Assembly (NCBI GenBank): GCA_951799405.1
Contig: OX637332.1
Span: forward strand, 8,065,001 to 8,129,000
Direction: 5' to 3'
Length of the DNA: 64,000 bases
DNA from: Agapetus fuscipes
Taxonomy: Eukaryota; Arthropoda; Insecta; Trichoptera; Glossosomatidae
Shown here: one piece after another, positions 41,980 to 54,519 of the stretch
How positions within the stretch are numbered: the stretch's first letter is position 1
How the letters are laid out: each line of letters opens with the position of its first letter
Translations under genes and position numbers: made by a program
Notes under the pieces: generated by a model
Databases searched by the model: none
What the model was told of the DNA's origin: nothing
The model's input: the letters and a program-made list of their open reading frames with translations, nothing else

Positions 41980-41988
41980 GGCCGGGTT

Positions 41989-42690
41989 CTGATGCTTAAT
42001 ATTGGTCTTGACCATGGCCCATGGTTTCATTCTTATTTTTTCTTTTTTATTACGTAAGCAAGAAGTTACGTTAGTGAGAAGCAACGAAACGTAAGCAAAA
42101 GAAGAAAAAACAAAGAAATAACCTAGAATCTATGAAATAACATTATGTAAAAGTGTTATTCATGAAATAATAACAGTAAAAAATATTTACAGGTTATGTT
42201 TTTCCGTGTGGAAAAATGTCGTCCTTTTAGATGAATTATATTGATATAGGTTAGGTTTCCAAAATTTTCCGTCCGGTTGGATTTGGATAAGCTGTCATCC
42301 ACATAATACATCGGAAAAATACGATGGAGTTTCTGTTATCAGATTTTCCGTCAAAAAATTGTCTCAGCTAAAATATCAAGCTTTACTTTCGCACAATAAT
42401 ACATGCTCGCTCAGAAAGAAAATCTCCCATAAAGCTGATTAAGAGGACTGCGAAACGCCGAGAGACTGTTAAAAGTCGATTTAAAAAAATACATTATTGT
42501 GCAAAGCTTTCAACGGAAGAAAATTATTAGGATTTTTAAATAATAAAGTTGAAGAACGATTTTTTAAAACGCATTGTATGAAAAAGATTACGACTCTGGA
42601 TGAAATAAAAGTACCTATGCAAGGACAGAATAAAATTGATGATTTTCTGAAATGTTGGTGGATAGGGTTTTGAAATGTTCATTTGAAATT
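41989..42690. other. Spacer, nothing recognised
   Basis: AT-rich; no supported feature. Confidence 0.45.
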
Positions 42691-42866
42691 GACCCTTAGG
42701 ATGGTATGAAGCTGACCACCCATAATGTAAAAAAAAGTTCACATAACCAATGTGAAATTCACATACTTACTGTGTAAAAAATAGTTCACATAGCCAATGT
42801 CGGCAATATGGGCATGCATTAAATATAAATCTTAAATGTTAATACATCTTTCCAACTAAAGTTGTA
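42691..42866 (+). repeat. LT1 copy 24, middle deleted
   Basis: GGATGGTATGAAGCTGACC, then a local repeat of GTTCACATAACCAATGTG and GTTCACATAGCCAATGTC, then the 3' end GGGCATGCATTAAATATAA. Confidence 0.7.
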
Positions 42867-42989
42867 AATTTTAGAAAAAAGTGATTACAAAATGTACTCG
42901 AATCCGCAAAATGTTTTCGAATGAATTCATGACGAGTGTTGAGGTTTTAATAGTGTAATGTAAATATTTGATTAATATAGGTGTACATC

Positions 42990-43057
42990 TAAATCTAAGC
43001 TGCAAGGATATGTATCATTTGAGATTCATATTAAATGCATTCCCACAAGCAGACATG
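42990..43057 (-). repeat. LT1 copy 25, 3' end fragment
   Basis: ATCTAAATCTAAGCTGCAAGG to CCCACAAGCAGACATGG. Flanking TTAATATAGGTGTACA occurs on the left (42972) and again at 43122. Confidence 0.75.
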
Positions 43058-43527
43058 GTTTCAGCATCATCAATACATCGTAGGTAGTAATAGTTATTAT
43101 AGCATTATGTCAAAAGTAGATTAATATAGGTGTACACCGTAGGTAGCAATAATTATAGTCCTAAGAAATCTAGAAATTAAATGATCCTTTTGTACTCTTG
43201 AACTTGGTAGAATATTCGGGAATGTGCTGGCAAAATTAGTCACTGGAAAGTACTGTCTGTGAAGTATATAAGGCGTAGAATTGAGTGTGCTAAGCCAGTG
43301 CGATAGTTGGCTTTGATTTGAAGAGTGTAAGCGATACTAAACTGTGAAAAATAAATTTGTGTTACCAAAAGAGTTAAAAATAAATGTAAATTTGTACAAA
43401 ATAAATTAAGTGCAAATAAAGATCCTGAAAGGAGACCTGTATGTTTTAATTGAGAGACTTTACGAACCAAAAACACTACAATATGTTTATCCAAGAACCT
43501 ATGATACAAAAATACACAGAAATTTTT

Positions 43528-43775
43528 CCTTGACTTATAGGTTGGTATGAGGCTGACCACCCATACTGTAAAAAATGGTTCATTTTGCCAATGTCACCCC
43601 TGTTTCAGGGAATGTCGGCAAGAATTGCAGGGCTTATGTTCATTTGAGGTTTGGATTTTATTTGTAAGTACACATTCAGCATTTGTAAGCGCGAACTACA
43701 CGTGTTTGTTTGTGGGCATACATCTGAGAGCTTTGAATGAATGTATCCTTGCAACTTAGATTATAGATTGTGTAA
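43528..43775 (+). repeat. LT1 copy 26, near full length
   Basis: TCCTTGACTTATAGGTTGG to CAACTTAGATTATAGATTG. Belongs to the subtype also seen at 62677 (CACATTCAGCATTTGTAAGC). Confidence 0.88.
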
Positions 43776-43851
43776 AAAAATTCTCACGTCGATCCTATAA
43801 GCTTATACTCGTAGATGAGACGAGGCGAAAAAGGGATTTTTAAATAATTTT

Positions 43852-43967
43852 CTCCGGAACAGCGATAGCTCAGTTGGTATAACACTTGCGTTTAAAGCCA
43901 GAGAGCTAGGGTTCGATCACCACCGAGGATGTCAGAAATGATTTCCCGTTTCGTCGTTTATTTATAG
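43852..43967 (+). repeat. SINE-1 head fragment
   Basis: A box TAGCTCAGTTGG, B box altered to GGTTCGATCAC; breaks after TCGTCGTTTATTTATAGCC. Confidence 0.78.
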
Positions 43968-44052
43968 CCAAAAGATCTTAGAGATTGCACGGTTCTATTA
44001 ATAAATATATTGACAAATGAAAAGTAATTGAGTTGCAAATGAAGTTCAATTT

Positions 44053-44270
44053 ATTACCGCGTTGCCTCTGAAGTGTGGCACATGGCGTGTGGAACCTATT
44101 TGATTTCACATGTAAGGGTGTCGGCCTTAGGCCAACTACTTCACTTAAAGTGGGGTATTTTCAGCTTCCGATGAGGCGGGTTTTCGTTTCTAAGCAAGAC
44201 TGAGTACACCTAGCCAGTATTTTTGATTCAGATTTTTTAAATAAACACCAATACGGGAAACCATTTCTGA
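44053..44270 (-). repeat. SINE-1 body fragment, inverted to its neighbour
   Basis: TTACCGCGTTGCCTCTGAAG to TACGGGAAACCATTTCTG; the tRNA-like head is missing. It faces 43852-43967 with 85 bp between. Confidence 0.78.
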
Positions 44271-44339
44271 ACATATACATATTATATTTTTAGGGGTTTT
44301 CTGTTTAAAAAGTGAAACTCTATTGGATTTTCAAAACAC

Positions 44340-44425
44340 AGTTTTGATTAATTTTTATTCATTTCTTGGCTCAAACATTTTTGACTTATAATGCATCTTC
44401 AGGAGCTTAATTGTTACAAATATTC
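44340..44425 (-). repeat. Relic related to the 39246 arm
   Basis: TTTTTATTCATTTCTTGGCTC and GCATCTTCAGGAGCTTAAT parallel the arm at 39290-39345. Confidence 0.4.
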
Positions 44426-44919
44426 TATACATAATTGTTACATTTCTGAAACTTTTCGTGTGGATTGAGCCCTGGCCCTCTGGTATGCAACGCAAGCATT
44501 GAGATTTGGACTGGACTATACCGGAATTTACGACCGATTTAAGCTGGAATGAAAACAATAGAGCTGCCATTATGTAAGTTGAATATTTACTATTTATTAA
44601 GCTGTATCCGGGCTCGAACCGATTGTATTTTTGGTAAGGAATTCCGTGATGAAAGCCCTAGAATGAGGAGCCGTCACTCAAGTATCGGTAAATAGGAGTA
44701 TTTATACGAGTGGTGAGATGGAGAGACGTGTTTGTTTACGTATGGAGTCGCCCCTCTTTTAAAGTTTCGCTCAAAATGTAGCCGTGCAGTGGGAAGATGA
44801 AAATAGAAATTGAACTAATTTAGAAGGCGCGCTGGACTGCCCTCGAGCGCGGAAAGAACTCCACACAAAACGAAGCGCACCTACTTGCCATCGATATGTA
44901 TGTTCATGTCATGTATGTT
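44426..44919. other. Spacer, nothing recognised
   Basis: Locally GC-richer around 44830-44890 but without a supported exon. Confidence 0.35.
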
Positions 44920-45310
44920 CCTTGACTTATAGGTTGTTATGCGGCTGACCACCCATAATATAAAAATTGGTTCACTTTGCCAATGTCACCCCTGTTTCAG
45001 GGAAGGACGGCAAGAGTTGCAAGGCTTATGTTCATTTGAGATTGGGTTTTTATATTGTAGGTCCACATGCGGCATGTGTTAGCGCGAAATTATACATGTC
45101 TGCTTGTGGGAATGCATTTAGTATGAATCTTAAGTGATATCCCCATCCCCAAAACACAAGCTATGCTTACTTTGGGGAGTATTTATTGTAATTAGATTTT
45201 TTAAATTTATTTTTATTGTAAAACTTTGTACATATTGATAAAAAACAATAAAGACCTTATGAATTATGAATTATGAATATATCTTTGCAGCTTAGATTAG
45301 ATTAGATTAG
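44920..45310 (+). repeat. LT1 copy 27, split by another retroposon end
   Basis: LT1 runs 44920-45140 and resumes at ATATCTTTGCAGCTTAG (45277) with a TTAGATTAGATTAGATTAG tail. Confidence 0.87.
45141..45277 (+). mobile_element. Short LINE 3' end with (ATGAATT)n tail
   Basis: CCCCAAAACACAAGCTATGC, TTACTTTGGGG and an AATAAAGACC block precede the tail. The form is that of a Jockey/CR1-type 3' end inserted into LT1 copy 27. It is 5'-truncated with no ORF. Confidence 0.6.
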
Positions 45311-45373
45311 ATATGATACACGCTACTCATAAGACTCCTTACACTAAAGAATAAATCACTGCGTAAATTCTTT

Positions 45374-45402
45374 AACGCAACGAAGCTACACATATAGTGA
45401 AA
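45374..45402 (-). repeat. SINE-1 tail scrap
   Basis: ACGCAACGAAGCTACACATA precedes unrelated sequence; the full copy starts at 45505. Confidence 0.55.
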
Positions 45403-45504
45403 CTTATTAGGATAAGCTAATCTTTCAGCTTGTCTCACGTATCTCATCCAACGGTTGGTACCTTTTGAGATCATGCCACGACGACACTGATAACAACGTG
45501 TCTA

Positions 45505-45820
45505 CGCTAAACATATTATGAAGTGTAACTTCTTGTTGTGTTCTCCCCGAAGGGGTTGCACGTGAAGAATGAGGGTTATTTATTTTTGCAGCTAAGAGGG
45601 CTAGTCTTACGCATACCACTTCAGTAGAAGTGGGGGTTTGCCAGCTCCCGAGGGGGCTGGTACTCGTTTATTGTCACGGCTGAGTAAGCCTTGACGGAAT
45701 TTTGTTTTAGGTTTGAAATAAACACCGAAACGGGAAATCATTTCCGAGCCCCTCGGTGGGATTTAAGCCGTAGCTCTCGGCATGGGATGCAAGCACTCTA
45801 CCAGCTGAGCTAGCGACCGG
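45505..45820 (-). repeat. SINE-1 copy 10
   Basis: GTAACTTCTTGTTGTG to GAGCTAGCGACCGGC; the B box is altered (GGGATTTAAGCCG on plus). Confidence 0.85.
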
Positions 45821-45992
45821 CAGTACAAAATACATATTAGGGCCAATTAATTTTGTTTATATTTCGTAAAAAATGATTTCAAATTGTCTGATTGTTGAGG
45901 GACAGCCGGAAAAAAAATCACATATTTTTTTCACTGGACTGCACGGATCCACATTTGGGTATACCATTGATATTGGAAGCATTAAAGTAGTA

Positions 45993-46100
45993 AAAGACAT
46001 GTGTAAGCGCGAGCTTACACATGTCTGATTGTGGGGATGCATTTAATATGAATCTCAAATGTAATACGAGTTTATATTTTTAACATAGATTATATACATA
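45993..46100 (+). repeat. LT1 copy 28, 3' half
   Basis: ACATGTGTAAGCGCGAGC to TTTTTAACATAGATTATATAC. Confidence 0.75.
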
Positions 46101-46120
46101 TTATTATTACAGTTGTATGT

Positions 46121-46505
46121 ATTATGAAAGAAGTATGTCAGGACAGAAAGAAATGGCGGTTGATCTGTAATGTTGGCGTTCTTACATTAGAATTTGTTTT
46201 CTGTTTAGTTTTGATGATATTATTATTTACTGATTTATAAAATGTAATTTGTCGTGTATGTTCCTTGACTTATAGGTTGGTATGCGGCTGACCAACTATA
46301 CTGAAAAAAATGGTTCACTTTGCCAATGTCACCCCTGTTTCAGGGAAGGACGGCAAGAGTTGCAGGGCTTATGTTCATTTGAGATTGGGTTTTTATAATG
46401 TAGGTCCACATGCGGCATGTGTTAGCGCGAAATTATATATGTCTGCTTGTGGGAATGCATTTGATATAAATCTTAAATGATATATATCCTTACAGCTTAG
46501 ATTAG
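46121..46505 (+). repeat. LT1 copy 29, long form with LINE ORF end
   Basis: Begins in the LINE frame at ATG 46124 (MKEVCQDRKKWRLICNVG) with the stop lost, then crosses the 3' UTR into the common LT1 start at 46261. Confidence 0.85.
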
Positions 46506-46748
46506 ATATAGGTTGGTATGCGGCTGACCACCCATGCTGTAAAAATGGTTCACTTTGCCAATGTCACCTCTGTTAAAGGAAAGGACAGCAAGAGTTGCAG
46601 AATGTATGTCCATTTGAGATTTGGTTTTTATGTTGTAGGTTCACATGAGGCATGTGCAAGTGCGAACTTGTATGTGTCTGGTTGTTAGAATGCATGTAAT
46701 GTGAATCACCAATGTAACATATCTTTGCAACTTAGATTAGATTAGATC
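46506..46748 (+). repeat. LT1 copy 30, head-to-tail with copy 29
   Basis: The tail TTAGATTAGATATAGG of copy 29 runs straight into GGTTGGTATGCGGCTGACC of copy 30, so the pair could have arisen by unequal exchange or tail-targeted insertion. Confidence 0.85.
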
Positions 46749-47104
46749 AGTCAGTTGTCTCTAAAGGTCGTAAGTAGACGGATATACTAAGCATTTTGGT
46801 AGGGACTTCTCAGGTCATTGATTTCCATTAGCTCAAGTTGGAAAATGTGCTCAAATGCATGTAGACAAATGTTATGCATGGAGAGAAAGTATGATTTACA
46901 TTAATAGCCAGTTGCGGCTTCTTTTGCCATATTCCATGCCCAAGTGGGGAACGTGGAAGCTAAACGTTGTCGCCAAGCAGTCTGATATTATGCTACCTGA
47001 CACCACAACAATATTATGATGATGAATTTCAATGCACATGATCAATAAATAATCTATTCTTATATGGATTTCAATCACGATATAAATTGTGCCTACTTAG
47101 GCTC

Positions 47105-47248
47105 ACATAAAATTTGATTTTATTTTTATTTTGTAAGTGCACATGAAACATGTGTAAGTGCGAGCTTGCACGCGTCTGCCAGTGGGAATGCATTTAATAT
47201 GAATCAGAAATGTTTATACATCTTTGCCACTTTAATTATAGATTACAG
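47105..47248 (+). repeat. LT1 copy 31, 3' half
   Basis: TTTATTTTGTAAGTGCACATG to TTTAATTATAGATTACAGG. Confidence 0.75.
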
Positions 47249-47348
47249 GTATATACTTACGAGCCTTAGTTATTGATTTTCAGATTTATTTTTTCAAAAC
47301 TGAAATCACCGAAAATTCACAATTTGAAAAAACTTGTCTCATATTCAT

Positions 47349-47633
47349 AAGACAGTATAATGGTTAACGCTATGGACTTGTAAACGGAAGGTGGTAAGTT
47401 CGATTCGCGTTGGAACACAAAAAAATATTAGTCTCTTAACAGTGTTGAAACATTCATCTTCCTTTACCAAAATACCCATCATAAACAAATATCCAGACTC
47501 ACGCAACTGGGTCTTACTTGCAAAATTGGAACTGTTAGAGCCGAACAAGCATGCAGAGGCTTTTCGAGATGTGATCCACACAAAAACATACTCCAAAGAA
47601 ATCATCCAGAAACGTATTAATTTATTATTGTGA
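47349..47633 (+). repeat. SINE-2 copy 6, diverged full length
   Basis: Head GTATAATGGTTAACGC with B box GTTCGATTCGC, body CTTCCTTTACCAAAATACCC, then ACTGGGTCTTACTTGC and the LINE-type tail to TTAATTTATTATTG. Confidence 0.78.
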
Positions 47634-48479
47634 AAATAGCTGTTTTTACATTCGATTTTATTTTTTTCGTGTTGCTATGCTGTGTGAAAATGGTTTATCC
47701 TACTAAGGTAAGTCTTCGAGAGTATTTCTTGAGAAAGCGCCATCATTGCAATTTATATTAATTGAAACTGAAATTGCATTTAAAGAGGGCAATGAAAAAG
47801 TAATCAGCTCAGCACGTACATTTCTTGCAGTGAAACGTTGTTGATAGAAGTTCAAAAGAATTTTATAATTTTTCGTGAGAAACTCGACGTGACTTAGTTA
47901 TGGAGAAATAATTATTTTTATGAACATTACGGGGAGGAATTCTCTGCTCTTGACTTTTTTATTTCAGTTCAGTTAATGACATTAAGTAGATAATTACAAG
48001 ATTTCATTATTGCTGGTACTAAGTAGGCACCTCCGGTTGGAGATCTGTGAACTGCAGGAGCTAGCTACTCGTACAGCTTGAATACAACTATGGGGCCGGT
48101 AAAAGGTGACGGTATTTTCTTTCATGCATTTTATGATTTCATCGAATTTACTTTTAAAATGATGAAAGACTGATGAAGTGAGTGCATTGTGAAATTGTGG
48201 GCGAATGCTGTAGGAAGAAAAGATAGAGAAAAGTATGAGCATACATTTTACAAATGAAAATAAAATATTGCAGAGATCGAACGAATTTATGGTAAGTCTG
48301 TAAACACGCTCTTCCCACTAATCCTGCTCATGCTACATGCGCTACCCAGTGATACAGGTTTTGTCGGTTTTTGGCAGATTTCAAAGGACCGGTACAAGAG
48401 CGATTGTTCTTTGCCGTCTTGCTACCGTCAATGTTACTATTTCTTCAATTAGGAACTTTTTTCTTGGCGGTCAAACGTT
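47634..48479. other. Spacer, nothing recognised
   Basis: No supported feature. Confidence 0.45.
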
Positions 48480-48665
48480 TGTATTGTATGGGACTGCTGT
48501 CCTGATCTTGATGAGAACTGTTTTCATCAAGATCATCTTCATCATCATGCTTCATGCTGAAGAAGTCCATCGTAGAAATGGGCAACCTGACCACGGCAAC
48601 TGATCCCGGAAAACATCACTACAGCATCATCAGCCGGCCGTGTAAGCCTAAAACTCTTATTAAAT
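48480..48665 (+). repeat. Retroelement relic with CTGAAGAAG...GAAA-like block
   Basis: CTGAAGAAGTCCATCGTAG, CAACTGATCCCGGAAAACATC and GCCGGCCGTGTAAGCC parallel the sequences at 8490 and 40870. Confidence 0.45.
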
Positions 48666-48669
48666 GAAA

Positions 48670-48757
48670 TATTATTCGTGCTCCGACGGGATTCGAACCC
48701 AGTACCTTCCAATCACGAGTCCAAAATGTTGACCGCTACACTACAGACCAGTCAACT
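48670..48757 (-). repeat. SINE-2 head only
   Basis: The best-preserved SINE-2 promoter: A box TAGTGTAGCGG and B box GGTTCGAATCC on the minus strand. The body is absent. Confidence 0.82.
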
Positions 48758-50293
48758 TGAAACTCGGATAACAATATGCCTAGACGTTAATCCCATCAGC
48801 TGGTGTTTTAGTGTCCATCAGCGATACCAGGAATGACCATTACTAATACTACTAATTATATCAGAAGCTTTGTCTTGTGATTGAATGGAGGGACGTGGGA
48901 ATAAAAGATCAGCTCATGAACTTTACTCTGTATCCACTTACACCTTTGATGAAAAGCCTTTCAGCGAACCTAGAATATAAACTGGGAAAAGGTTCCCGGG
49001 AATACAGTTAAATATCCATGTGACGTCAAAAACGACCTAAGATTATTTACTTTATAGCTATGAGAATTCTATTGTATCGGGGTAGATCATCGATGTATGA
49101 AACCCGATCGTATTAACATCGATGGTGTAGATATACAGATATTATCAGTTGTCTTAGATGAATTCAAATTCATTGATTTTTTAAACATTTTTTTCACAAT
49201 TACATACTTATTGTTCAATTTACAAAAATTTTGAAGCATTTCAATGCCTGCACCACGCACAAAGAAATACAACAAAGGGGTTTTACCAGAGGCGGCTCCT
49301 GAGTGAAAATGTTGGTAGTTCATATTTTTTCGAATTCGATTTTGCTTATATCTTTCATTTGATTTTGAAAGATAATCCCAAGAAATTCATACATTATGAA
49401 TGTACATACCTACACTCGTTTGGTTATCTAACAAATAAATGTATAATAAACACGTACCTATAGTACAAAAGGAAACCCATCCCTTGCTTCGTCGTCTGAA
49501 TGAAAGCCTCTATCACGAGGCATCTTCACTCTTCGATTTATCAGTAATAAAAATAAGGCACGGAAAACAGAAAAAATCATTTTACAATTATAATAGGTAC
49601 ATATTTTTTTTAAATATCCAATTGTCTGTTTTTGACACAGATTCATTGAGCACAGATTACAATATTGAATACTTTTAATTCCAGTCTGAGAAGACACATT
49701 TAAGACTTTATTATTAGAATTATGGGTAGAATTCATTTTCACAATATAAAATAAAGATTATGCCTCAACATATTCGCGATAATTTTTAAAATAATTGCAG
49801 AAATATTCACGCAAAAGTACATTATTTGTAAATCAAGTAACCGACTTATAAAGATTTCGCACTTTTTGACGCATGATGATATGATCGATGACGAATTAGG
49901 TTATTGTTCCTTGTGCGCATGTCTCGGCGCTGTCCCACGACGACTGTTGCGATCTCTTTCGAACACATGTGAAACGCTATTAGATTGATTGTCCTTGTCT
50001 CATGTCACCGTTGGGAAGGAATATGTAAAAATATATGTGGTTATCATAATATCGATGTGCAGATTGATTTCTGCACGCGCCAGGATAGCTATTCCCAATT
50101 CTCACAAAAATCTCGAGTCCCCGAAATCAAGATTCACAAAAAATGGCCGCCTCGTATTCTGCAATGCAAGTGTTTCTGTCTAATACGATTCTATCAAAAC
50201 GATTTGGCAACGTTGTTTTTGATCATGCTGTCTTACTCTAAATCATATATTTTTATTCGCTCTCGCAAAAGTCAGCTGGGAATTTACAATAAT
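48758..50293. other. Spacer, nothing recognised
   Basis: Mixed AT-rich sequence. Short open frames show no motif I know. Confidence 0.4.
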
Positions 50294-50294
50294 A

Positions 50295-50405
50295 CTAGCA
50301 GACTGACCGTGCTGCGCACGGTTGTCTGCTAGGCCCTTCGGGCAGTGTAAGTCTGGCTTCGCAATAATTTTTCCTCACACCTCCTTCATAGTAATTAAAT
50401 GCTTT
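50295..50405 (-). mobile_element. Helitron 3' end, truncated
   Basis: Minus strand reads GCGAAGCCAGACTTACAC, TGCCCGAAGGGCCTAGCAG, a stem-loop (ACCGTGC..GCACGGT) and then CTAG followed by T, as in the 59.6-63.7 kb Helitrons. The 5' part is missing. Confidence 0.8.
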
Positions 50406-50482
50406 AAGAAGTAATTTGAAAAAAAAATTGCGGTAAAAGGGTTATTTAGTTCTTTCATGTTCTGAGTATCTTGTATGAAGCA

Positions 50483-53110
50483 TGAGGTATGAGGCTGACC
50501 TCCCATACCTAAAAAATGTTCACTGAACGAATGTTTCTCTGTTCCTGAAAAGGTCGGCAAAATTGCAGGGCTTATGGTCAAGAGAGGCTGAAATTTTTAT
50601 TTGTAATTACACATGCAGCGTTTGTAAGCGCAAACTCACTCATGTCTGCTTGGGGGCATGCATTCAATATGAATTATAAAATGTATGTATGCAACTTAGA
50701 TTTATATTCTAAAATTAAAAACATCAAGTGCCACAATTATATGTTAGCGTGAAAGAACATTTGCCAGCTTGTGGGTGTGCATTGTATTTGAATCATCAAA
50801 ACTCTTTTTGCAACTTAAGATTATAAATTAAGATAACCGTTGTTTAAGGATTTTTCAAACCCAAACTCCTTGACCTAAGGGTTAGTATGAGGCTTACCAC
50901 CCATATCGCATAAATGGGTTCACTTAACTAATGTTCCCCCTCTTTCTGAATAGGTCGGCAAAAGTTGCATGGCTTATGGTTATGAGAGGCTGAAATTTTT
51001 ATTTGTAATTACACATGCAGCATTTGTAAGCGCAAAGTCACTCATGTCTGCTTGGGGGCATGCATTGAATATGAATTATAAAATGTATGTATGCAACTTA
51101 GATTTATATTCTAAAATTAAAAACATCAAGTGCCACAATTAAATGTTAGCGTGAAATGACATTTGCCAGTTTGTGGGCGTGCATTCAATTTGAATCATCA
51201 AATAACTTTTTTTGCAACTTTAGATTATAAATTAAATTTAACATTGTTGAAGGATTTTTTAAACTCAAATCCTTGACGGATAGGTAAGTATGAGCTTGAA
51301 TACCCATATCGCAAAAAATGGTTCACTTGACAAATGTTTCCCCTGTTTTTGAAAAGGTTGGCAAAAGTTGCAGGGCTTATGTTCATTAGAGGCCTTAATT
51401 TTAATTTGTAAGTTAACATGCAGCATTTATAAGCGCGAACCCACTCATGTCTCCAGGGGGGCATGCATTGAATATGAATTATAAAAGTTATTGTATCTGT
51501 GCAACTTAGATTATATATTCTAATATTTAAAAAAAAATCAAGTGCCACAACTATATGTTAGCGTGAAATGACATTTGCCAGTTTGTGGGCGTGCATTCAA
51601 TTTGAATCATCAAATAACTTTTTTTGCAACTTTAGATTATAAATTAAATTTAACGTTGTTGAAGGATTTTTCAAACTCAAATCCTTTACTTATAGGTAAG
51701 TATGAGTCTGAATACCCATATCGCAAAAAATGGTTCACTTGACAAATGTTTCCCCTGTTTTTGAAAAGGTTGGCTCTCCGGTCGATAGCTCAGGTGGTAG
51801 AGTGCTTGCATTCCATGCCGAAAGCTCGGGTTCGAATCCCACCGACGCGACGGTGTCAGAAATGATTTCCCGTTTCGGTGTTTATTTCAAAACCCAAAAT
51901 AAAATACCGGCAAGGTTTACTCAGCCTTCACAAGAAATGAGTACCAGCACTCTCGGGAGCTGGGAAACCTCCACTTCAACTGAAGTGGTTGGCGTAAGGC
52001 CGGCCCCCTTACCTGTAAAAATAAATAGGTTCAACTCGCCACATGCGACCCCTTCGGGGATAACGCGGCAAGAAGTTACACTATATGTGTAGCTTAGTTG
52101 CGTTGCGTTTGCGTTTTTGGCAAAAGTTGCAGGGCTTATGTTCATTAGAGGCCTTAATTTTAATTTGTAAGTTCACATGCAGCATTTATAAGTGCGAACC
52201 CACTCGTGTCTCCAGGGGGGCATGCATTGAATATGAATTATAAAAGTTATTGTGTCTGTGCAACTTAGATTATATATTCTAATATTTAAAAAAAATCAAG
52301 CGCCACAACTTTATGTTAGCGTGAAATGACATTTGCCAGTTTGTGGGCGTGCATTCAATTTGAATCATCAAATAACTTTTTTTGCAACTTTAGATTATAA
52401 ATTAAATTTAACGTTGTTGAAGGATTTTTCAAACTCAAATCCTTGACGGATAGGTAAGTATGAGCTTGAATACCCATATCGAAAAAAATGGTTCACTTGA
52501 CAAATGTTCCCCCTGTTTTTGAAAAGGTTGGCCAAAGTTGCAGGGCTTATGTTCATTAGAGGCCTTAATTTTAATTTGTAATTCACATGCAGCATTAATA
52601 AGCGCGTACCCACTCGTGTCTCCAGGGGGGCATGCATTGAATATGAATTATAAAAGTTATTGTATCTGTGCAACTTAGATTATATATTCTAATATTTAAA
52701 AAAAATCAAGCGCCACAACTATATGTTAGCGTGAAATGACATTTGCCAGTTTGTGGGCGTGCATTCAATTTGAATCATCAAATAACTTTTTTTGCAACTT
52801 TAGATTATAAATTAAGATTACCATTGTTTAAGGATTTTTCAAACTCAAATTCCTTGACTTAAGGGTTAGTATGAGGCTTACCACCCATATCGCATAAATG
52901 GGTTCACTTAACAAATGTGTCCCCTGTTTCTGAAAAGGTCAGCAAAAGTTGCAGGGCTTATGGTCATGAGAGGCTGAAATTTTTATTTGTAAATACACAT
53001 GCAGCATTTGTAAGCGCAAACTCACTCGTGTCTCCGTGCAGGAGTGCATTGAATATGAATTATAAAATATGTTAATGCGTCTATGCAACTTAGATTGTAT
53101 ATTGTAATAA
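50483..53110 (+). repeat. Satellite-like tandem array of LT1 composite units
   Basis: Six units start near 50483, 50868, 51271, 51683, 52441 and 52852. Spacing is 403-412 bp after removing the SINE-1 insertion from the fourth. Each unit is a full diverged LT1 plus a second LT1 3' half (GTTAGCGTGAAATGACATTTG to TTTGCAACTTTAGATTATAA). Neighbouring units are far more alike than dispersed LT1 copies. Confidence 0.88.
51775..52116 (+). repeat. SINE-1 copy 11, full length, in the LT1 array
   Basis: Other array units serve as the empty site. The insert is 342 bp, flanked by TTGGC (51770-51774, 52117-52121). A box TAGCTCAGGTGG and B box GGTTCGAATCC are intact. Confidence 0.93.
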
Positions 53111-54518
53111 TACTTTAAAAAAATTAAATGCCGCAATAAGTACGGTTTCATATAAAAAGTTGACCGAATCGATCGTCATTATTTCTAAAAAATACATGTT
53201 ATAACTGGTTGAAGTATAATTTTGAAATAAATAAAGAATATAGGTAGGTACTCAACGGAATTCAACCGAAAAATAATCGACTTGGCAATGGCAACGATGG
53301 CAACTTTGAAGCCTGTTGAAGTGCTGGCAATTTATTTGAAATTCGAATGTCAAAATGAGTTTTGTTTCTCGCATAGGTTTTACATAAAAAGGTGTTGTGA
53401 TTGATCATGTTTATTTATTTAAAAAACAACAATTTAAAATCTACTAATGATGAGGAAGCACATCCCAAGTCCTGAACAATATTTGTTGTGAATATGACGT
53501 GCATCTGTTTAGGAGTTCTTCAGTTTGAATGCCATTAACGCACAACTATTTTGTATGGGGAGGCCGTTGCATTTTATAAAGATAAGGGATTATTATTTAC
53601 GTATTTTGGACAATGTTATAATTTTCTGATATTATCGTGTTAAATAACGTTGCATTGGAATTGCAATAAAAGTACTTATAATGCTTTCATCGATCAAGTA
53701 TTTCACCTTATAAACACGAATTCTAAATTAAAAATATGATACTGAAGTACTTCTTAATATTATGATATGTTATTTTACGGAGGAATAACATTTCGCTTTT
53801 TAAAAAATAAATACTTCTCAAAATCTTCGCAACATAACCTCCGTAACATAGATCTTCATACATTTTGAGCGCTCGAGATGCAACTCACCGGCAAAATGGC
53901 TCATGATTCTTCTCTAATGACAAGAATCGAGGTGAGACCTTGTGGAATACCGTTTATGGCTTTTTTGACATATTTTCGTAAATTCTAGAAGATTATTGTC
54001 TATGGGTCAAATGGGAATAGACACCCAGGCAGTAGGCGATGTTTTGTTTACAATTTTGTTACTCACAGATGGTCCACACGCGCTCCACAGATGTCGCCAC
54101 GTACATCGATCTTTGATTATTGAGTACGTACCATTTGAATTTTTCATAAACATTTTTCTTTAAAATCATTTCACATTTTTATGTTTAAATTATTGCAAAA
54201 TGTAGGCAGTTCAATGAACAAATGAACTATATAAGGAAACCGCCTCTGGGTTTTACTATATCCCTCAAATTTAAGTAGTTTTGCAAATAACTACGAGGTT
54301 TCTTCAAAAAGTAATACTAATACTAATACTAATCGTACGCGAGAATCTCAATTTTAAATATACTTTTTGACATTCTCTGAAAAAGGGGTGACATTGATTT
54401 ACGATAGCTTAATTAGAAAGTGATAAATCTTCCATACAGTTGCACTTCTCTCGATGGTCGAATACCGCTGATGGTATATTGTGGCTATAAATTAGTTGAG
54501 AAGAAAAAACAAACTGAA
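53111..54518. other. Spacer with a short (TAATAC)n run
   Basis: TAATACTAATACTAATACTA lies at 54311. Nothing else is recognised. Confidence 0.4.
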
Positions 54519-54519
54519 A

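Noticed and set aside
51779..51850. Possible tRNA gene at SINE-1 heads
   Set aside because: A and B boxes are intact, but the acceptor and anticodon stems do not close convincingly and the sequence always continues into the SINE body.
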